Assembly (NCBI GenBank): GCA_039192165.1
Contig: JBCCXD010000001.1
Span: 310,001 to 374,000 of the forward strand
Reading direction: 5' to 3'
DNA: 64,000 bases
DNA from: Dinoroseobacter sp039192165
Lineage (GTDB): Bacteria; Pseudomonadota; Alphaproteobacteria; Rhodobacterales; Rhodobacteraceae
Part shown: one piece after another, positions 55,233 through 63,373 of the stretch
Position numbering within the stretch: position 1 is the first letter of the stretch
Layout of the letters: every line of letters starts with the position of its first letter
The notes under the pieces: generated by a model
Told to the model about the DNA's origin: nothing
The model's input: only the letters and a program-made list of their open reading frames with translations
Databases searched by the model: none
Position numbers and translations under genes: made by a program

Positions 55233-57346
55233 TACTCAGCTCCTCCGCCGATCATCATCCAGGTGATGAGGATCGTGATCCCCAGCACCATCGCGAATGC
55301 GTAGTGAAAGAGATATCCGGACTGCGCACGGCCTGCGAGCTTTGTGATGAAGGGGATGATGCCCATTGCGAGCCCATTGATCCCGGCATCGATCGTCCCG
55401 CCATCACCACGTTTCCACAGAAAGCGCCCGACCGCTTTTGAAGGACCGACGAAGAGGGCCTGATAAATCTCGTCGAAGTACCATTTGTTGTAGATAAAAT
55501 TGTAGAGCGGCCAAAGGCTTTCCGCGAAGACCTTGGGCAGATGCGGCGCCCGGATGTAGAACAGGAAAGCCGTGAGGAACCCGATCAGCATAGCTGCGAA
55601 GGGGCTGACCTTCACCCATTTCGGCACATCATGGGCGTCTGCCATTACTGTGTTTTCAGGCGCCATGAAGATCGCGCCCTCGCCCGGCTGCCCGGTAAAC
55701 ACGTAGTGGTGGTCGCCGCCATGCGCGTCCTTGGCAGCTTCGCCATGATCTTCGCCATGGTCTTTGCCGTGATCGTCTGCGTGGCCCTCTTCGCTGTGTT
55801 CCTCAGCATAGGGAATGCCGTAGAACTTGCCGACAGTATCGGTATGCCCGAAAAAGCTGTTATACCAGATCGCGCCTGCAAAAACTGCGCCGAGGGCAAG
55901 GACCCCGAGGGGGATCAACATCACTTTCGGGCTTTCATGGGCATGTTCGTGGGTATGCCGGTCACCCCGCGGCTCGCCATAGAAGGTCAGGAACATCAAA
56001 CGCCAGCTGTAAAAACTGGTCATCAAGGCTGCGGTAACCAGCATCCAGAACGCGTACATGGACATCGAGTTTGTACCAGCAAAGGCGCTCTCGATCACCG
56101 CGTCCTTGGAGGCAAAACCGGCAAATCCGATCCAGCCGGTCAGCGGAATACCGACGCCCGTGATGGCCAGTGTGCCGATCATCATCGCCCAGAATGTGTA
56201 GGGGATCTTCTTGCGCAACGCACCGTAGTTCCGCATGTCCTGTTCATGGTGCATTGCGTGGATGACTGAACCGGCGCCCAGAAACAGCATCGCCTTAAAG
56301 AAGGCGTGGGTGAAAAGGTGGAACATTGCGACCGAGTACACGCCCACGCCTGCGGCCACGAACATGTAACCAAGCTGCGAGCAGGTCGAATAGGCGATCA
56401 CACGTTTGATGTCGTTCTGCACCAGACCCACGGTCGCCGCGAAAAAGGCGGTCGTGGCGCCGATGAAGGTCACGAAAGTCATGGCTGAGGGCGCGAATTC
56501 CATGATCGGTGACATGCGGCAGACCAGAAAAACGCCGGCGGTGACCATGGTCGCGGCGTGGATCAGCGCCGACACCGGTGTTGGGCCCTCCATCGCGTCC
56601 GGGAGCCACGTGTGCAAAAAGAGCTGCGCTGACTTGCCCATCGCACCGACAAACAGCAGGAAGGCAATCAGCTCTAAAGCGGGCCAGTCGCGCCACAGGA
56701 AGGTCAGCGTGGCATCCTGCATGTCGCCGACTTCCGAGAAGATGACCGAAAACTGCGCACTGTCGAACACCACATAGGTCGCGAAGATCCCCAGCAGAAA
56801 GCCGAAATCACCGACCCGATTTACGATAAACGCTTTCATCGCGGCGGCCCCGGCGGAAGGTTTGCGCCAGTAAAACCCGATCAGCAGATACGACGCGACG
56901 CCCACGCCCTCCCAGCCGAAAAACATCTGCAGAAGGTTATCGGCCGTCACCAGCATGAGCATGGTGAAGGTAAAGAAGCTCAGATAGGCGAAGAAACGCG
57001 GCTTATAGGTCTCTCCATCCCGCCACTGCGGGTCGTGGTCCATGTATCCAAAGGAGTAAAGGTGCACGAGCGACGAGACCGTGGTCACAACGATCAACAT
57101 AATCGCGGTCAGCCGGTCGAGCCGGATCGACCAGTCGGCAACAAAGCTACCGCTTTCGATCCAGCGGAAGAGCTGGACCTGCTCGGTGACGCCGTCAAAG
57201 GTCAGGAAGACGAACCAGGATAGCAGGGCCGCCAGGAACAGCAGCCCCGTAGCGATCCACAACGCTGCCGTCTCGCCAATGAATTTCCAGCCGAAGCCAC
57301 AGATGATGGCGCCGACCAGCGGAGCAAAAAGGATGATCGCTTCCAT
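55232..57346 (-). CDS. nuoL: NADH-quinone oxidoreductase subunit L
   Basis: This 704-residue antiporter-like subunit of complex I has the C-terminal lateral helix. Motifs include WEGVGVASYLLIGFYW, FLHTWLPDAMEGPTPVSALIHAATMV and QNDIKRVIAYSTCSQLGYM. It is long because of a His/Asp/Glu-rich loop (about residues 516-550, e.g. HADDHGKDHGEDHGE) near the lateral helix. ATG 57346 has GGGAGG about 9-10 bp before. It overlaps nuoM by one base. Confidence 0.96.
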   Translation of the reverse strand: MEAIILFAPLVGAIICGFGWKFIGETAALWIATGLLFLAALLSWFVFLTFDGVTEQVQLFRWIESGSFVADWSIRLDRLTAIMLIVVTTVSSLVHLYSFGYMDHDPQWRDGETYKPRFFAYLSFFTFTMLMLVTADNLLQMFFGWEGVGVASYLLIGFYWRKPSAGAAAMKAFIVNRVGDFGFLLGIFATYVVFDSAQFSVIFSEVGDMQDATLTFLWRDWPALELIAFLLFVGAMGKSAQLFLHTWLPDAMEGPTPVSALIHAATMVTAGVFLVCRMSPIMEFAPSAMTFVTFIGATTAFFAATVGLVQNDIKRVIAYSTCSQLGYMFVAAGVGVYSVAMFHLFTHAFFKAMLFLGAGSVIHAMHHEQDMRNYGALRKKIPYTFWAMMIGTLAITGVGIPLTGWIGFAGFASKDAVIESAFAGTNSMSMYAFWMLVTAALMTSFYSWRLMFLTFYGEPRGDRHTHEHAHESPKVMLIPLGVLALGAVFAGAIWYNSFFGHTDTVGKFYGIPYAEEHSEEGHADDHGKDHGEDHGEAAKDAHGGDHHYVFTGQPGEGAIFMAPENTVMADAHDVPKWVKVSPFAAMLIGFLTAFLFYIRAPHLPKVFAESLWPLYNFIYNKWYFDEIYQALFVGPSKAVGRFLWKRGDGGTIDAGINGLAMGIIPFITKLAGRAQSGYLFHYAFAMVLGITILITWMMIGGGAE

Positions 57347-57347
57347 C

Positions 57348-57758
57348 TCAGTTTTCCTCCCGACATGTACAACCGTCGAGTTCGACCGGGACATGATAGG
57401 CTCTGTAGGATTGGGCCTCTAGCAGAGCAACAACGTCGTCGAGGGTTTGATTGATCCCATCTCCGATGAGCGACATCACGAAGTCATCTGCCTGGTTGAG
57501 AAGGCGGCCATCTTTAGTTTCATACACAAGGATCATACGGCCCGCCTCGCAGTGTGCGAACCGAACCTCTGTAACAGAGACTTCTGATTTTCCAGGGACG
57601 AGATATCTTTCTGACCAATAGTAGCGCAAGCCAGAGCCTATCTTTTTGCCTGATGGGGCTGCGTAAAGGGCATACGGCGTAAAACAGTCATAGAGTTCAT
57701 GAGATCGCGCCACGGGTGCGACAAGAGCAAGTGCGATCGCCAAACAGAGAACCTTCAT
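57348..57758 (-). CDS. Exported four-cysteine protein between nuoK and nuoL
   Basis: This 136-residue protein has a signal peptide (VAPVARS/HELYD). Mature cysteines lie in YDCFT, AHCEAGR and GCTC. It resembles the protein at 58109-58603: DC/SC after the signal, [HD]C-x-AGR, and a C-terminal CxC. Its stop (57348-57350) is 1 bp before the nuoL ATG. No known family; periplasmic location and disulfides are inferred. Confidence 0.7.
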   Translation of the reverse strand: MKVLCLAIALALVAPVARSHELYDCFTPYALYAAPSGKKIGSGLRYYWSERYLVPGKSEVSVTEVRFAHCEAGRMILVYETKDGRLLNQADDFVMSLIGDGINQTLDDVVALLEAQSYRAYHVPVELDGCTCREEN

Positions 57759-57762
57759 CTCC

Positions 57763-58068
57763 TCAGCCTCTCATGTTCGAAACGTCTTCAACCGCAATCG
57801 TGCCGCGGTTCCGGAAGAAGCACACAAGGATCGCAAGGCCGATGGCCGCTTCGGCGGCCGCAACGGTCAACACAAAGAGCGTAAAGACCTGCCCCACGAG
57901 ATCGCCAAGGAAAGCCGAGAAGGCGACGAGGTTTATGTTGACTGCCAGCAGCATCAGTTCGATCGACATCAGGATGACAATCACGTTCTTGCGGTTCAGG
58001 AAAATACCGAAAATCCCGATCACGAAAAGGGCCGCCGCAACGGTCAGATAGTGTTCAATGCCGATCAT
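57763..58068 (-). CDS. nuoK: NADH-quinone oxidoreductase subunit K
   Basis: This 101-residue membrane subunit of complex I has three helices. GIFLNRKNVIVILMSIELMLLAVN carries the conserved glutamate of the proton channel, and the end matches EAAIGLAILV. It lies between two small exported-protein genes. Confidence 0.97.
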   Translation of the reverse strand: MIGIEHYLTVAAALFVIGIFGIFLNRKNVIVILMSIELMLLAVNINLVAFSAFLGDLVGQVFTLFVLTVAAAEAAIGLAILVCFFRNRGTIAVEDVSNMRG

Positions 58069-58108
58069 GCAGCATCCCCCTCGGGGCGGCGGCGGGGCTG
58101 GGGGCGTC

Positions 58109-58603
58109 TCATTGCAGCGTCTCCGTATACGGGCGTGCCGGGCTCAGGCCGGGGTAAGCGGCGGCGCAGGCGCAAGGTGTGTCTGAAAAGGTGGCGACGC
58201 GCAGGTCTTTGGCCTCCCGCGCGAGGGTCGAAGCGAGCCGATCAAGGTCGTAAAACAGTGGGTCCCATCCTGCAAACGCCTCGAGCCTGCGTTCAACGGC
58301 GGGACGGCGGTCAAAGGGCGGCCGGTCCGAGATGCGTTCTTCATGTGCCCGCAGGCTCAACGCGCGTCCGGCGGCGCAATCGGCCACCACATAGTCATGA
58401 AAAGCGCCTTCCTGCGACCACCAGTTACGGTACATCACATAGCCGCCGCCCAAATCACGATGTGCATCCTCGCCCCCGTGGGAGGGGTGCGTGACACGCT
58501 CACATGACGCAAGATCGAGCGCCATGGCAGGGCTCGCCGCCAGCAGCACGGCCGCAACCGAGGCCAATGCCCCTTTGCCTACGATCTGCTTGGTTTCGAC
58601 CAT
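58109..58603 (-). CDS. Exported four-cysteine protein between nuoJ and nuoK
   Basis: This 164-residue protein has a signal peptide (ASPAMALDL) and four mature cysteines in ASCER, ADCAAGR and PCAC. GAGGGAG before ATG 58603 is a good ribosome site. It is likely a diverged paralog of the protein at 57348-57758, sharing the Cys pattern and xCxAGR motif. Function unknown. Confidence 0.7.
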   Translation of the reverse strand: MVETKQIVGKGALASVAAVLLAASPAMALDLASCERVTHPSHGGEDAHRDLGGGYVMYRNWWSQEGAFHDYVVADCAAGRALSLRAHEERISDRPPFDRRPAVERRLEAFAGWDPLFYDLDRLASTLAREAKDLRVATFSDTPCACAAAYPGLSPARPYTETLQ

Positions 58604-58647
58604 GCGCTCCCTCGGTCGTGCGTTGTCTTCGCCGTAACGGCGCGGTT

Positions 58648-59262
58648 CTACAAACCCTGCCCCGGTTTGACGTCTTTCAGTTCCATCGCTTTTTCCGGAT
58701 CACGGTACATCTGCGCCAGCACATCCTGGCGTTTCACATCCACCCGGTGGCGCAGGGTCAGCATAATCGCGCCCACCATCGCCACGAGCAGGATCAATCC
58801 AGCGATTTGGAACAGCAAAAAATACTGGTCATAGATCAGCAGGCCAAGCGCGGCTGTATTCTGCACTTCGTTCAGGTCCGGCGCGACCGCCCCGCGTTGT
58901 GCCAGCGCCTCTTCCGAGAAGGTCCAGTTCCCAAAGACCATGCCAAGTTGCATCAAAAGCACCACACCGATCAAAAGCGCGATGGGCATGTATTTCGTCA
59001 TCTCGGCTTTGAGCTCGGCAAAATCGACATCGAGCATCATCACCACAAACAGAAACAGCACAGCGACTGCGCCCACATAGACGATGATCAGAAGCATCGC
59101 GACGAACTCCGCTCCCAACAGGACAAAAAGCCCGGCCGAGGACAGGAACGCCAGGATCAACCACAGCACGGAGTGCACCGGGTTCCGCGCCAGAACCACG
59201 AACAGGCCCGCGGTAACGACGGTGATCGCAAAGACATAGAACGTAAAGTCCGCCACAGTCAT
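58648..59262 (-). CDS. nuoJ: NADH-quinone oxidoreductase subunit J
   Basis: This 204-residue membrane subunit of complex I has five helices. NPVHSVLWLILAFLSSAGLFVLLGAEFVAMLLIIVYVGAV-type sequence is diagnostic. The start overlaps the stop of the CMD-like gene (ATGA). Confidence 0.96.
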   Translation of the reverse strand: MTVADFTFYVFAITVVTAGLFVVLARNPVHSVLWLILAFLSSAGLFVLLGAEFVAMLLIIVYVGAVAVLFLFVVMMLDVDFAELKAEMTKYMPIALLIGVVLLMQLGMVFGNWTFSEEALAQRGAVAPDLNEVQNTAALGLLIYDQYFLLFQIAGLILLVAMVGAIMLTLRHRVDVKRQDVLAQMYRDPEKAMELKDVKPGQGL

Positions 59263-59669
59263 TCGGAGTCCTCCGGGGCGTCATCGAGCACTTCACCGGC
59301 AAGCTCCATCGCCTTCGTCATTGCCGGAATACCCGCGAACATGGCCACCTGACCGATGGTTTCAGCGATCTCCTGCTTCGTCGCCCCGGCTTCGACCAGG
59401 TGGCGCACGGTCATACGGATCTGCGCCTCGGCCTGCGCGCCGTGAATGGTGAGCCCTGCGAGCGTCAGCATCAACCGGGTCTTGGCATCCAGCCCACCCG
59501 GGTTGAAGGTCTGGCCCATCATCGCTTCCATCACTTCGGCGGGTACAGTCGGCCAGAGTTTTTCGAAGCCCTTTGGCGTAAAGCTCTCGAGTGCCGGGTT
59601 CATTGCCTTGGCCCATGCCTGGCTTTGTTCCAGCAGCAGGGCGAACGGGTTTTGAGAAGAGTCGTTCAT
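59259..59669 (-). CDS. Carboxymuconolactone decarboxylase-like protein in nuo operon
   Basis: This 136-residue protein of the CMD superfamily has the core LMLTLAGLTIHGAQAEAQIRM and EAGATKQEIAETI, followed by a Gly-x-Pro segment. No cysteine pair is present. Its start and stop overlap the flanking genes by ATGA. A degenerate partial copy lies at 60367-60450. Role in complex I assembly is unknown. Confidence 0.85.
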   Translation of the reverse strand: MNDSSQNPFALLLEQSQAWAKAMNPALESFTPKGFEKLWPTVPAEVMEAMMGQTFNPGGLDAKTRLMLTLAGLTIHGAQAEAQIRMTVRHLVEAGATKQEIAETIGQVAMFAGIPAMTKAMELAGEVLDDAPEDSE

Positions 59670-60367
59670 TTGCTGCGTTTCTCCAAAAGGTCGATACGGT
59701 TTGTAAGGTCGTCGAGGCTACCTGTGATCGCGTGCCGCATATGTGTCACATCGGTGTGCAGGCGATGTATCTTATTGGCCAGCTGTCGCAGAACCTCGAC
59801 GGTCGGGTCGCCTTTGCTTTGATCTGCCAGCCGCTCAAACGCCATATGCATTTCGTCGTAGACGGCCGCGACCTCCTCACCCAACTCCTCTTCTGCGGTC
59901 ACTTCGATGGGAACGAAGGCTGGGTTCAGATCATGCGTTTCAGCGGCCTTAAGCAACCGCGCATCTAGGTCGGCGATATGCGCTCGCCACTCCGCTGCCT
60001 CGTCCGTGTCATCCCACAGGTCTGCGAGCTCCGAGACTTCCGTCGTCACCAGCGACAGCGCGCGGCGCGACAGACGCAGCACCTCATCATTGACCTTGAG
60101 CGCGTATTGCAGATCAAGGCTCGTCACCTCGTACGGCGACGCGCCAGTGCGCGGCTGGCCAAGCTCGCAAGCGATAACCTCGGCTGCGGCCACTGCAACG
60201 GCTGCCGTGCCGCTTTCAAGGTCACTGGACAGCGCTTCTGTCCGGGCAGCTTCAAAAGCCGCTTTCATTGCATCTATCTGAAAAACGGGTTGTTTAATGC
60301 CCGAAATCTCATCGATCCAATCGGCGGCATCGTCGTTGCCGAAGCTATGTATGGCCCAGGTTCCCAT
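59666..60367 (-). CDS. DUF4259-like protein with long C-terminal extension
   Basis: This 233-residue protein begins MGTWAIHSFGNDDAADWIDEI, typical of DUF4259, and continues with ~120 helical residues without close family match. No signal peptide, so likely cytoplasmic. Start and stop overlap neighbours (TGATG and ATGA). Function unknown. Confidence 0.72.
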   Translation of the reverse strand: MGTWAIHSFGNDDAADWIDEISGIKQPVFQIDAMKAAFEAARTEALSSDLESGTAAVAVAAAEVIACELGQPRTGASPYEVTSLDLQYALKVNDEVLRLSRRALSLVTTEVSELADLWDDTDEAAEWRAHIADLDARLLKAAETHDLNPAFVPIEVTAEEELGEEVAAVYDEMHMAFERLADQSKGDPTVEVLRQLANKIHRLHTDVTHMRHAITGSLDDLTNRIDLLEKRSK

Positions 60368-60450
60368 CAGCGATACGGAGCATCCAGCTCACCCGTGTTG
60401 AAGCTCTGGCCCAGCAGCAAGGCGAACGGGTTCTTCTGATCATTGGTCAT
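60367..60450 (-). pseudogene. 27-codon remnant of a duplicated CMD-like gene
   Basis: The frame reads MTNDQKNPFALLLGQS, then FNTGELDAPYR and stop. Its first part matches the start of the gene at 59259-59669 (NPFALLLEQS), and the rest matches that protein's GQTFNPGGLDAKTR about 38 residues further in, so it is an internally deleted copy. DNA identity is high (AACCCGTTCGCC; GGGCCAGA-CTTCAAC-CGGGTG-GCTGGATGC). Overlaps the upstream stop by ATGA and the downstream start by TGATG, so it may still be translated. Confidence 0.75.
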
Positions 60451-60938
60451 GCAGGACATTTCCCCTTTATTCGCGCGCTGGCCACAAGACCGGGCTGTGT
60501 TTCAAGTGACGTAGGAGTGAGTGTATAACCCACGTGCACACCCTCCAGAAGGAAGCCTTTTGGGGTCGTCTGGCTTCGCTCTCTGTCTTCAAACCAAGCT
60601 CCCGGGAAATCAGCCCGCAACTTTTCCAACATCTCTTCTGACAGCGCGATCGGATCGGGCGCCCCCATCACCATAAAGCACCGGCACAACCCGATATCCT
60701 CGATTAGTCCCACGTGGACATCCTTCGCGAACACCAGCTTGTCGCCAGAGCGAATAAACCCCGCAGCGGCCGCATTGGCTTCAAACGCTTCGAAGGTCGG
60801 CGCACTTCCCATACAAACCTTGGAGAACAAGTCCGCGCGCTTTGCATTCCACTCCGCCACATCGACGCCTTGCGCAAACCCGCCCATAGGCCAGGCCAGC
60901 ATCGATATCGTAAGAGTGGTGGCGCGCAGAAAGGTCAT
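60447..60938 (-). CDS. Exported four-cysteine protein after nuoI
   Basis: This 163-residue protein has a signal peptide (MGGFAQ) and four mature cysteines (KVCMG, CRC, KCPA). The CxC pair is central and the last cysteine is near the C terminus. The start overlaps the nuoI stop by ATGA. No recognised family. Confidence 0.7.
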   Translation of the reverse strand: MTFLRATTLTISMLAWPMGGFAQGVDVAEWNAKRADLFSKVCMGSAPTFEAFEANAAAAGFIRSGDKLVFAKDVHVGLIEDIGLCRCFMVMGAPDPIALSEEMLEKLRADFPGAWFEDRERSQTTPKGFLLEGVHVGYTLTPTSLETQPGLVASARIKGKCPA

Positions 60939-61429
60939 CGGTACGGCGCATCTATCTCAAGGTTGCGGGCGATTTCGGCTTCCCACCGCTCGCCGTTGTC
61001 GAGAAGCTTCTCTTTGTCATAAAAGAGCTCTTCACGAGTCTCGGTGGCGAACTCGAAATTCGGGCCTTCCACGATGGCGTCAACAGGACAGGCCTCCTGA
61101 CAGAAGCCGCAATAGATGCATTTCGTCATGTCGATGTCGTAGCGCGTGGTGCGACGGGACCCGTCTTCGCGCGGCTCGGCGTCTATGGTGATGGCCTGCG
61201 CCGGGCAGACCGCCTCGCACAGCTTGCACGCGATGCAGCGTTCTTCGCCATTTGGGTAGCGGCGCAACGCGTGCTCGCCCCGGAACCGCGGAGACAGCGG
61301 CCCCTTCTCGTGCGGATAGGCCAGCGTCGCCTTGGGTTTGAAGAAATACTTCAGCCCCATTTTGAACCCGGCAAAGAAGTCTGCCAGCAGGAAGTACTTG
61401 GCCGCACGTGTATAGTCGATCTGTGTCAT
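60935..61429 (-). CDS. nuoI: NADH-quinone oxidoreductase subunit I
   Basis: This 164-residue ferredoxin-like subunit of complex I carries two [4Fe-4S] clusters (N6a, N6b), bound by CIACKLCEAVCPAQAI and CIYCGFCQEACPVDAI. It passes electrons toward the quinone site. The sequence after the first ~20 residues is standard. The stop overlaps the next start (ATGA). Confidence 0.97.
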   Translation of the reverse strand: MTQIDYTRAAKYFLLADFFAGFKMGLKYFFKPKATLAYPHEKGPLSPRFRGEHALRRYPNGEERCIACKLCEAVCPAQAITIDAEPREDGSRRTTRYDIDMTKCIYCGFCQEACPVDAIVEGPNFEFATETREELFYDKEKLLDNGERWEAEIARNLEIDAPYR

Positions 61430-61444
61430 ATCAAGTTCTTTCCT

Positions 61445-62068
61445 TCATTGGCGCGTCCGTTCGCAATCAGAATAGAACGCGACCCTAAGGTCTTGCATCG
61501 TCTCATACTGCGCTTGGGGTTCGGCTTCATCTTCAAGCATGTGAAGAAAGTCTTCTGCGATGCTCAAAGCGCAGTTGTATCGCTCCGCCATGCTAGCGGC
61601 CCCTTTTTGTGCCTCAGGTGCCAGGCAATCCGCCAAGTCTACTCCAGCGCGCAGTTCTTGATTGAGCTGCCCGCTGAGATGTTGAACGCGCGTGCGCGTG
61701 TCGTCGGCAGTTGGCCAGTGGGGCTCTCGCTCGATAATCGTGCCAATGTCTACCAAAGCCGGCAGCGCCAAAACACGGGCGGCAACCAATCCCTTATGTT
61801 CGGACTCAAAGTCCGGTCCGGGCCAGACTTCTTGGTCCAAAGCGAGGGGTTCGTCCGACCAAACCGAAAGTCGTCCTTGAGCAGACCTGACAGCATGAAG
61901 CTCAGCCGGGCAGAGACCTTCGGCAGTTTCGACAGCCGCACGCCGGACTTCGCCCAAGGTCACTATGATGTCCGTCTCCGCCTCCCGAAACGCTTCAGCG
62001 GGCGAAGCGGACGAGACAATCACCGAAGTTGCGGCGCAAGCCACGTAACGGATTGTGAGAACGATCAC
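61445..62068 (-). CDS. Exported four-cysteine protein between nuoH and nuoI
   Basis: This ~207-residue protein has an N-terminal signal-like stretch (VACAATSVIVSSASPAEA) and four mature cysteines (GLCPAE, ADCLAP, YNCALS, SDCERT). A GTG start at 62068, just after the nuoH stop, is preferred; a TTG at 62089 overlaps nuoH. No family recognised. Confidence 0.62.
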   Translation of the reverse strand: MIVLTIRYVACAATSVIVSSASPAEAFREAETDIIVTLGEVRRAAVETAEGLCPAELHAVRSAQGRLSVWSDEPLALDQEVWPGPDFESEHKGLVAARVLALPALVDIGTIIEREPHWPTADDTRTRVQHLSGQLNQELRAGVDLADCLAPEAQKGAASMAERYNCALSIAEDFLHMLEDEAEPQAQYETMQDLRVAFYSDCERTRQ

Positions 62069-62070
62069 CT

Positions 62071-63108
62071 TCAGCCCCCAATCGCCCAACGGGCATAGGC
62101 CCCGCCGAACAGTTCAAACTTGGCAAAGAACGCGACAAGCACGACCCAGCCAAGACTGAACGGCAGGAACACCTTCCATCCCAGCCGCATCAACTGGTCA
62201 TAGCGATATCGGGGCACGATCGCCTTCACCATGGCAAAGAGGAAAAAGAAGAACGCCATCTTCGCAACCATCCAGAGCGCACCATCGGGCAGGCCCGGGA
62301 TGGGCGACAGCCAGCCACCGAAGAAGAGAAGCGTGATGAGTGCGCACATCAGGAAGATGGCGATGTACTCGCCCGCCATGAACAGCAGGAACGGGGTGGA
62401 GGAATACTCCACCTGATAGCCCGCCACCAACTCGGATTCCGCCTCAGGCAGGTCAAAGGGCGGTCGGTTGGTTTCGGCAAGCGCCGAGATGAAGAAAAGG
62501 AACACCATCGGCAAATGCGGCAGCCAGTACCACCCAAAGAAACCAAAGCCGGTATCCTGCGCACGCACGATATCGCCAAAATTCATCGACCCGGTGGAGA
62601 TGATCACGCCGATAATGATGAGCCCGATTGAGACCTCGTAGGAGATCATCTGCGCAGCCGACCGAAGGCTGCCGAGGAACGGGTATTTGGAGTTGGACGC
62701 CCAGCCGCCCATGATGACGCCGTAGACCTCAAGCGACGAGATCGCGAATACGTAGAGAATTGCAACGTTCAGGTCCGCCAGAACCCATGTGTCGTTAAAC
62801 GGGATAACCGCCCAGGCAAGCAGAGCCAGCACGAAACTGGTCATGGGCGCCAGCATAAATACGGGCTTATCCGCGCCTGCTGGAACAACCACTTCTTTGA
62901 CCACGTATTTCAGAGCATCGGCCACGGTTTGCAGCAAGCCGAATGCGCCCACCACATTCGGGCCGCGCCGCATCTGAACCGCCGCCCATATCTTACGATC
63001 GCCGTAGACAAGAAACAGAAGCGAGATCATCACAAAGGCCACGACCGCCAGGCACTGCGCCACGATGATGAGCGCAATGCCCGGCGTGGTGGTAAAGAAG
63101 TCAGCCAT
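62071..63108 (-). CDS. nuoH: NADH-quinone oxidoreductase subunit H
   Basis: This 345-residue membrane subunit at the quinone-binding interface of complex I has eight helices. RRGPNVVGAFGLLQTVADALK, LAETNRPPFDLPEAESELVAGY and RYRYDQLMRLGWKVFLP are diagnostic. Confidence 0.97.
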   Translation of the reverse strand: MADFFTTTPGIALIIVAQCLAVVAFVMISLLFLVYGDRKIWAAVQMRRGPNVVGAFGLLQTVADALKYVVKEVVVPAGADKPVFMLAPMTSFVLALLAWAVIPFNDTWVLADLNVAILYVFAISSLEVYGVIMGGWASNSKYPFLGSLRSAAQMISYEVSIGLIIIGVIISTGSMNFGDIVRAQDTGFGFFGWYWLPHLPMVFLFFISALAETNRPPFDLPEAESELVAGYQVEYSSTPFLLFMAGEYIAIFLMCALITLLFFGGWLSPIPGLPDGALWMVAKMAFFFFLFAMVKAIVPRYRYDQLMRLGWKVFLPFSLGWVVLVAFFAKFELFGGAYARWAIGG

Positions 63109-63344
63109 GTAGCCTCACATCGCCTTTCGCTTCAAACGCCGCATCGCACCGCGGTGTCTCTCGTCGTTCTGCCCCGCCGGATCAGGGCCCTTATCTCGGA
63201 CGGTCACCGCGCACATCGGATACCCCTAAAACGCCCTTAATGACCATAGCTTCAGGATCAATTATGCGCCCGTGTCGCGCATTTTTGTTCTGTTTTTCCC
63301 GCAGGGAGCCGCAAAGTGATCACATACTGGTCACCGGCGGGAAA

Positions 63345-63364
63345 CGGGCCACTTGAATGGCCCG
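63345..63364 (-). terminator. Hairpin between nuoG and nuoH
   Basis: CGGGCCA (63345-63351) and TGGCCCG (63358-63364) form a perfect 7-bp stem with a 6-base loop, about 10 bp after the nuoG stop on the minus strand. Only three T follow, so it may be an attenuator or mRNA-stability element. The 265-bp nuoG-nuoH gap holds no gene that I can support. Confidence 0.45.
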
Positions 63365-63373
63365 CTTTAAGTT

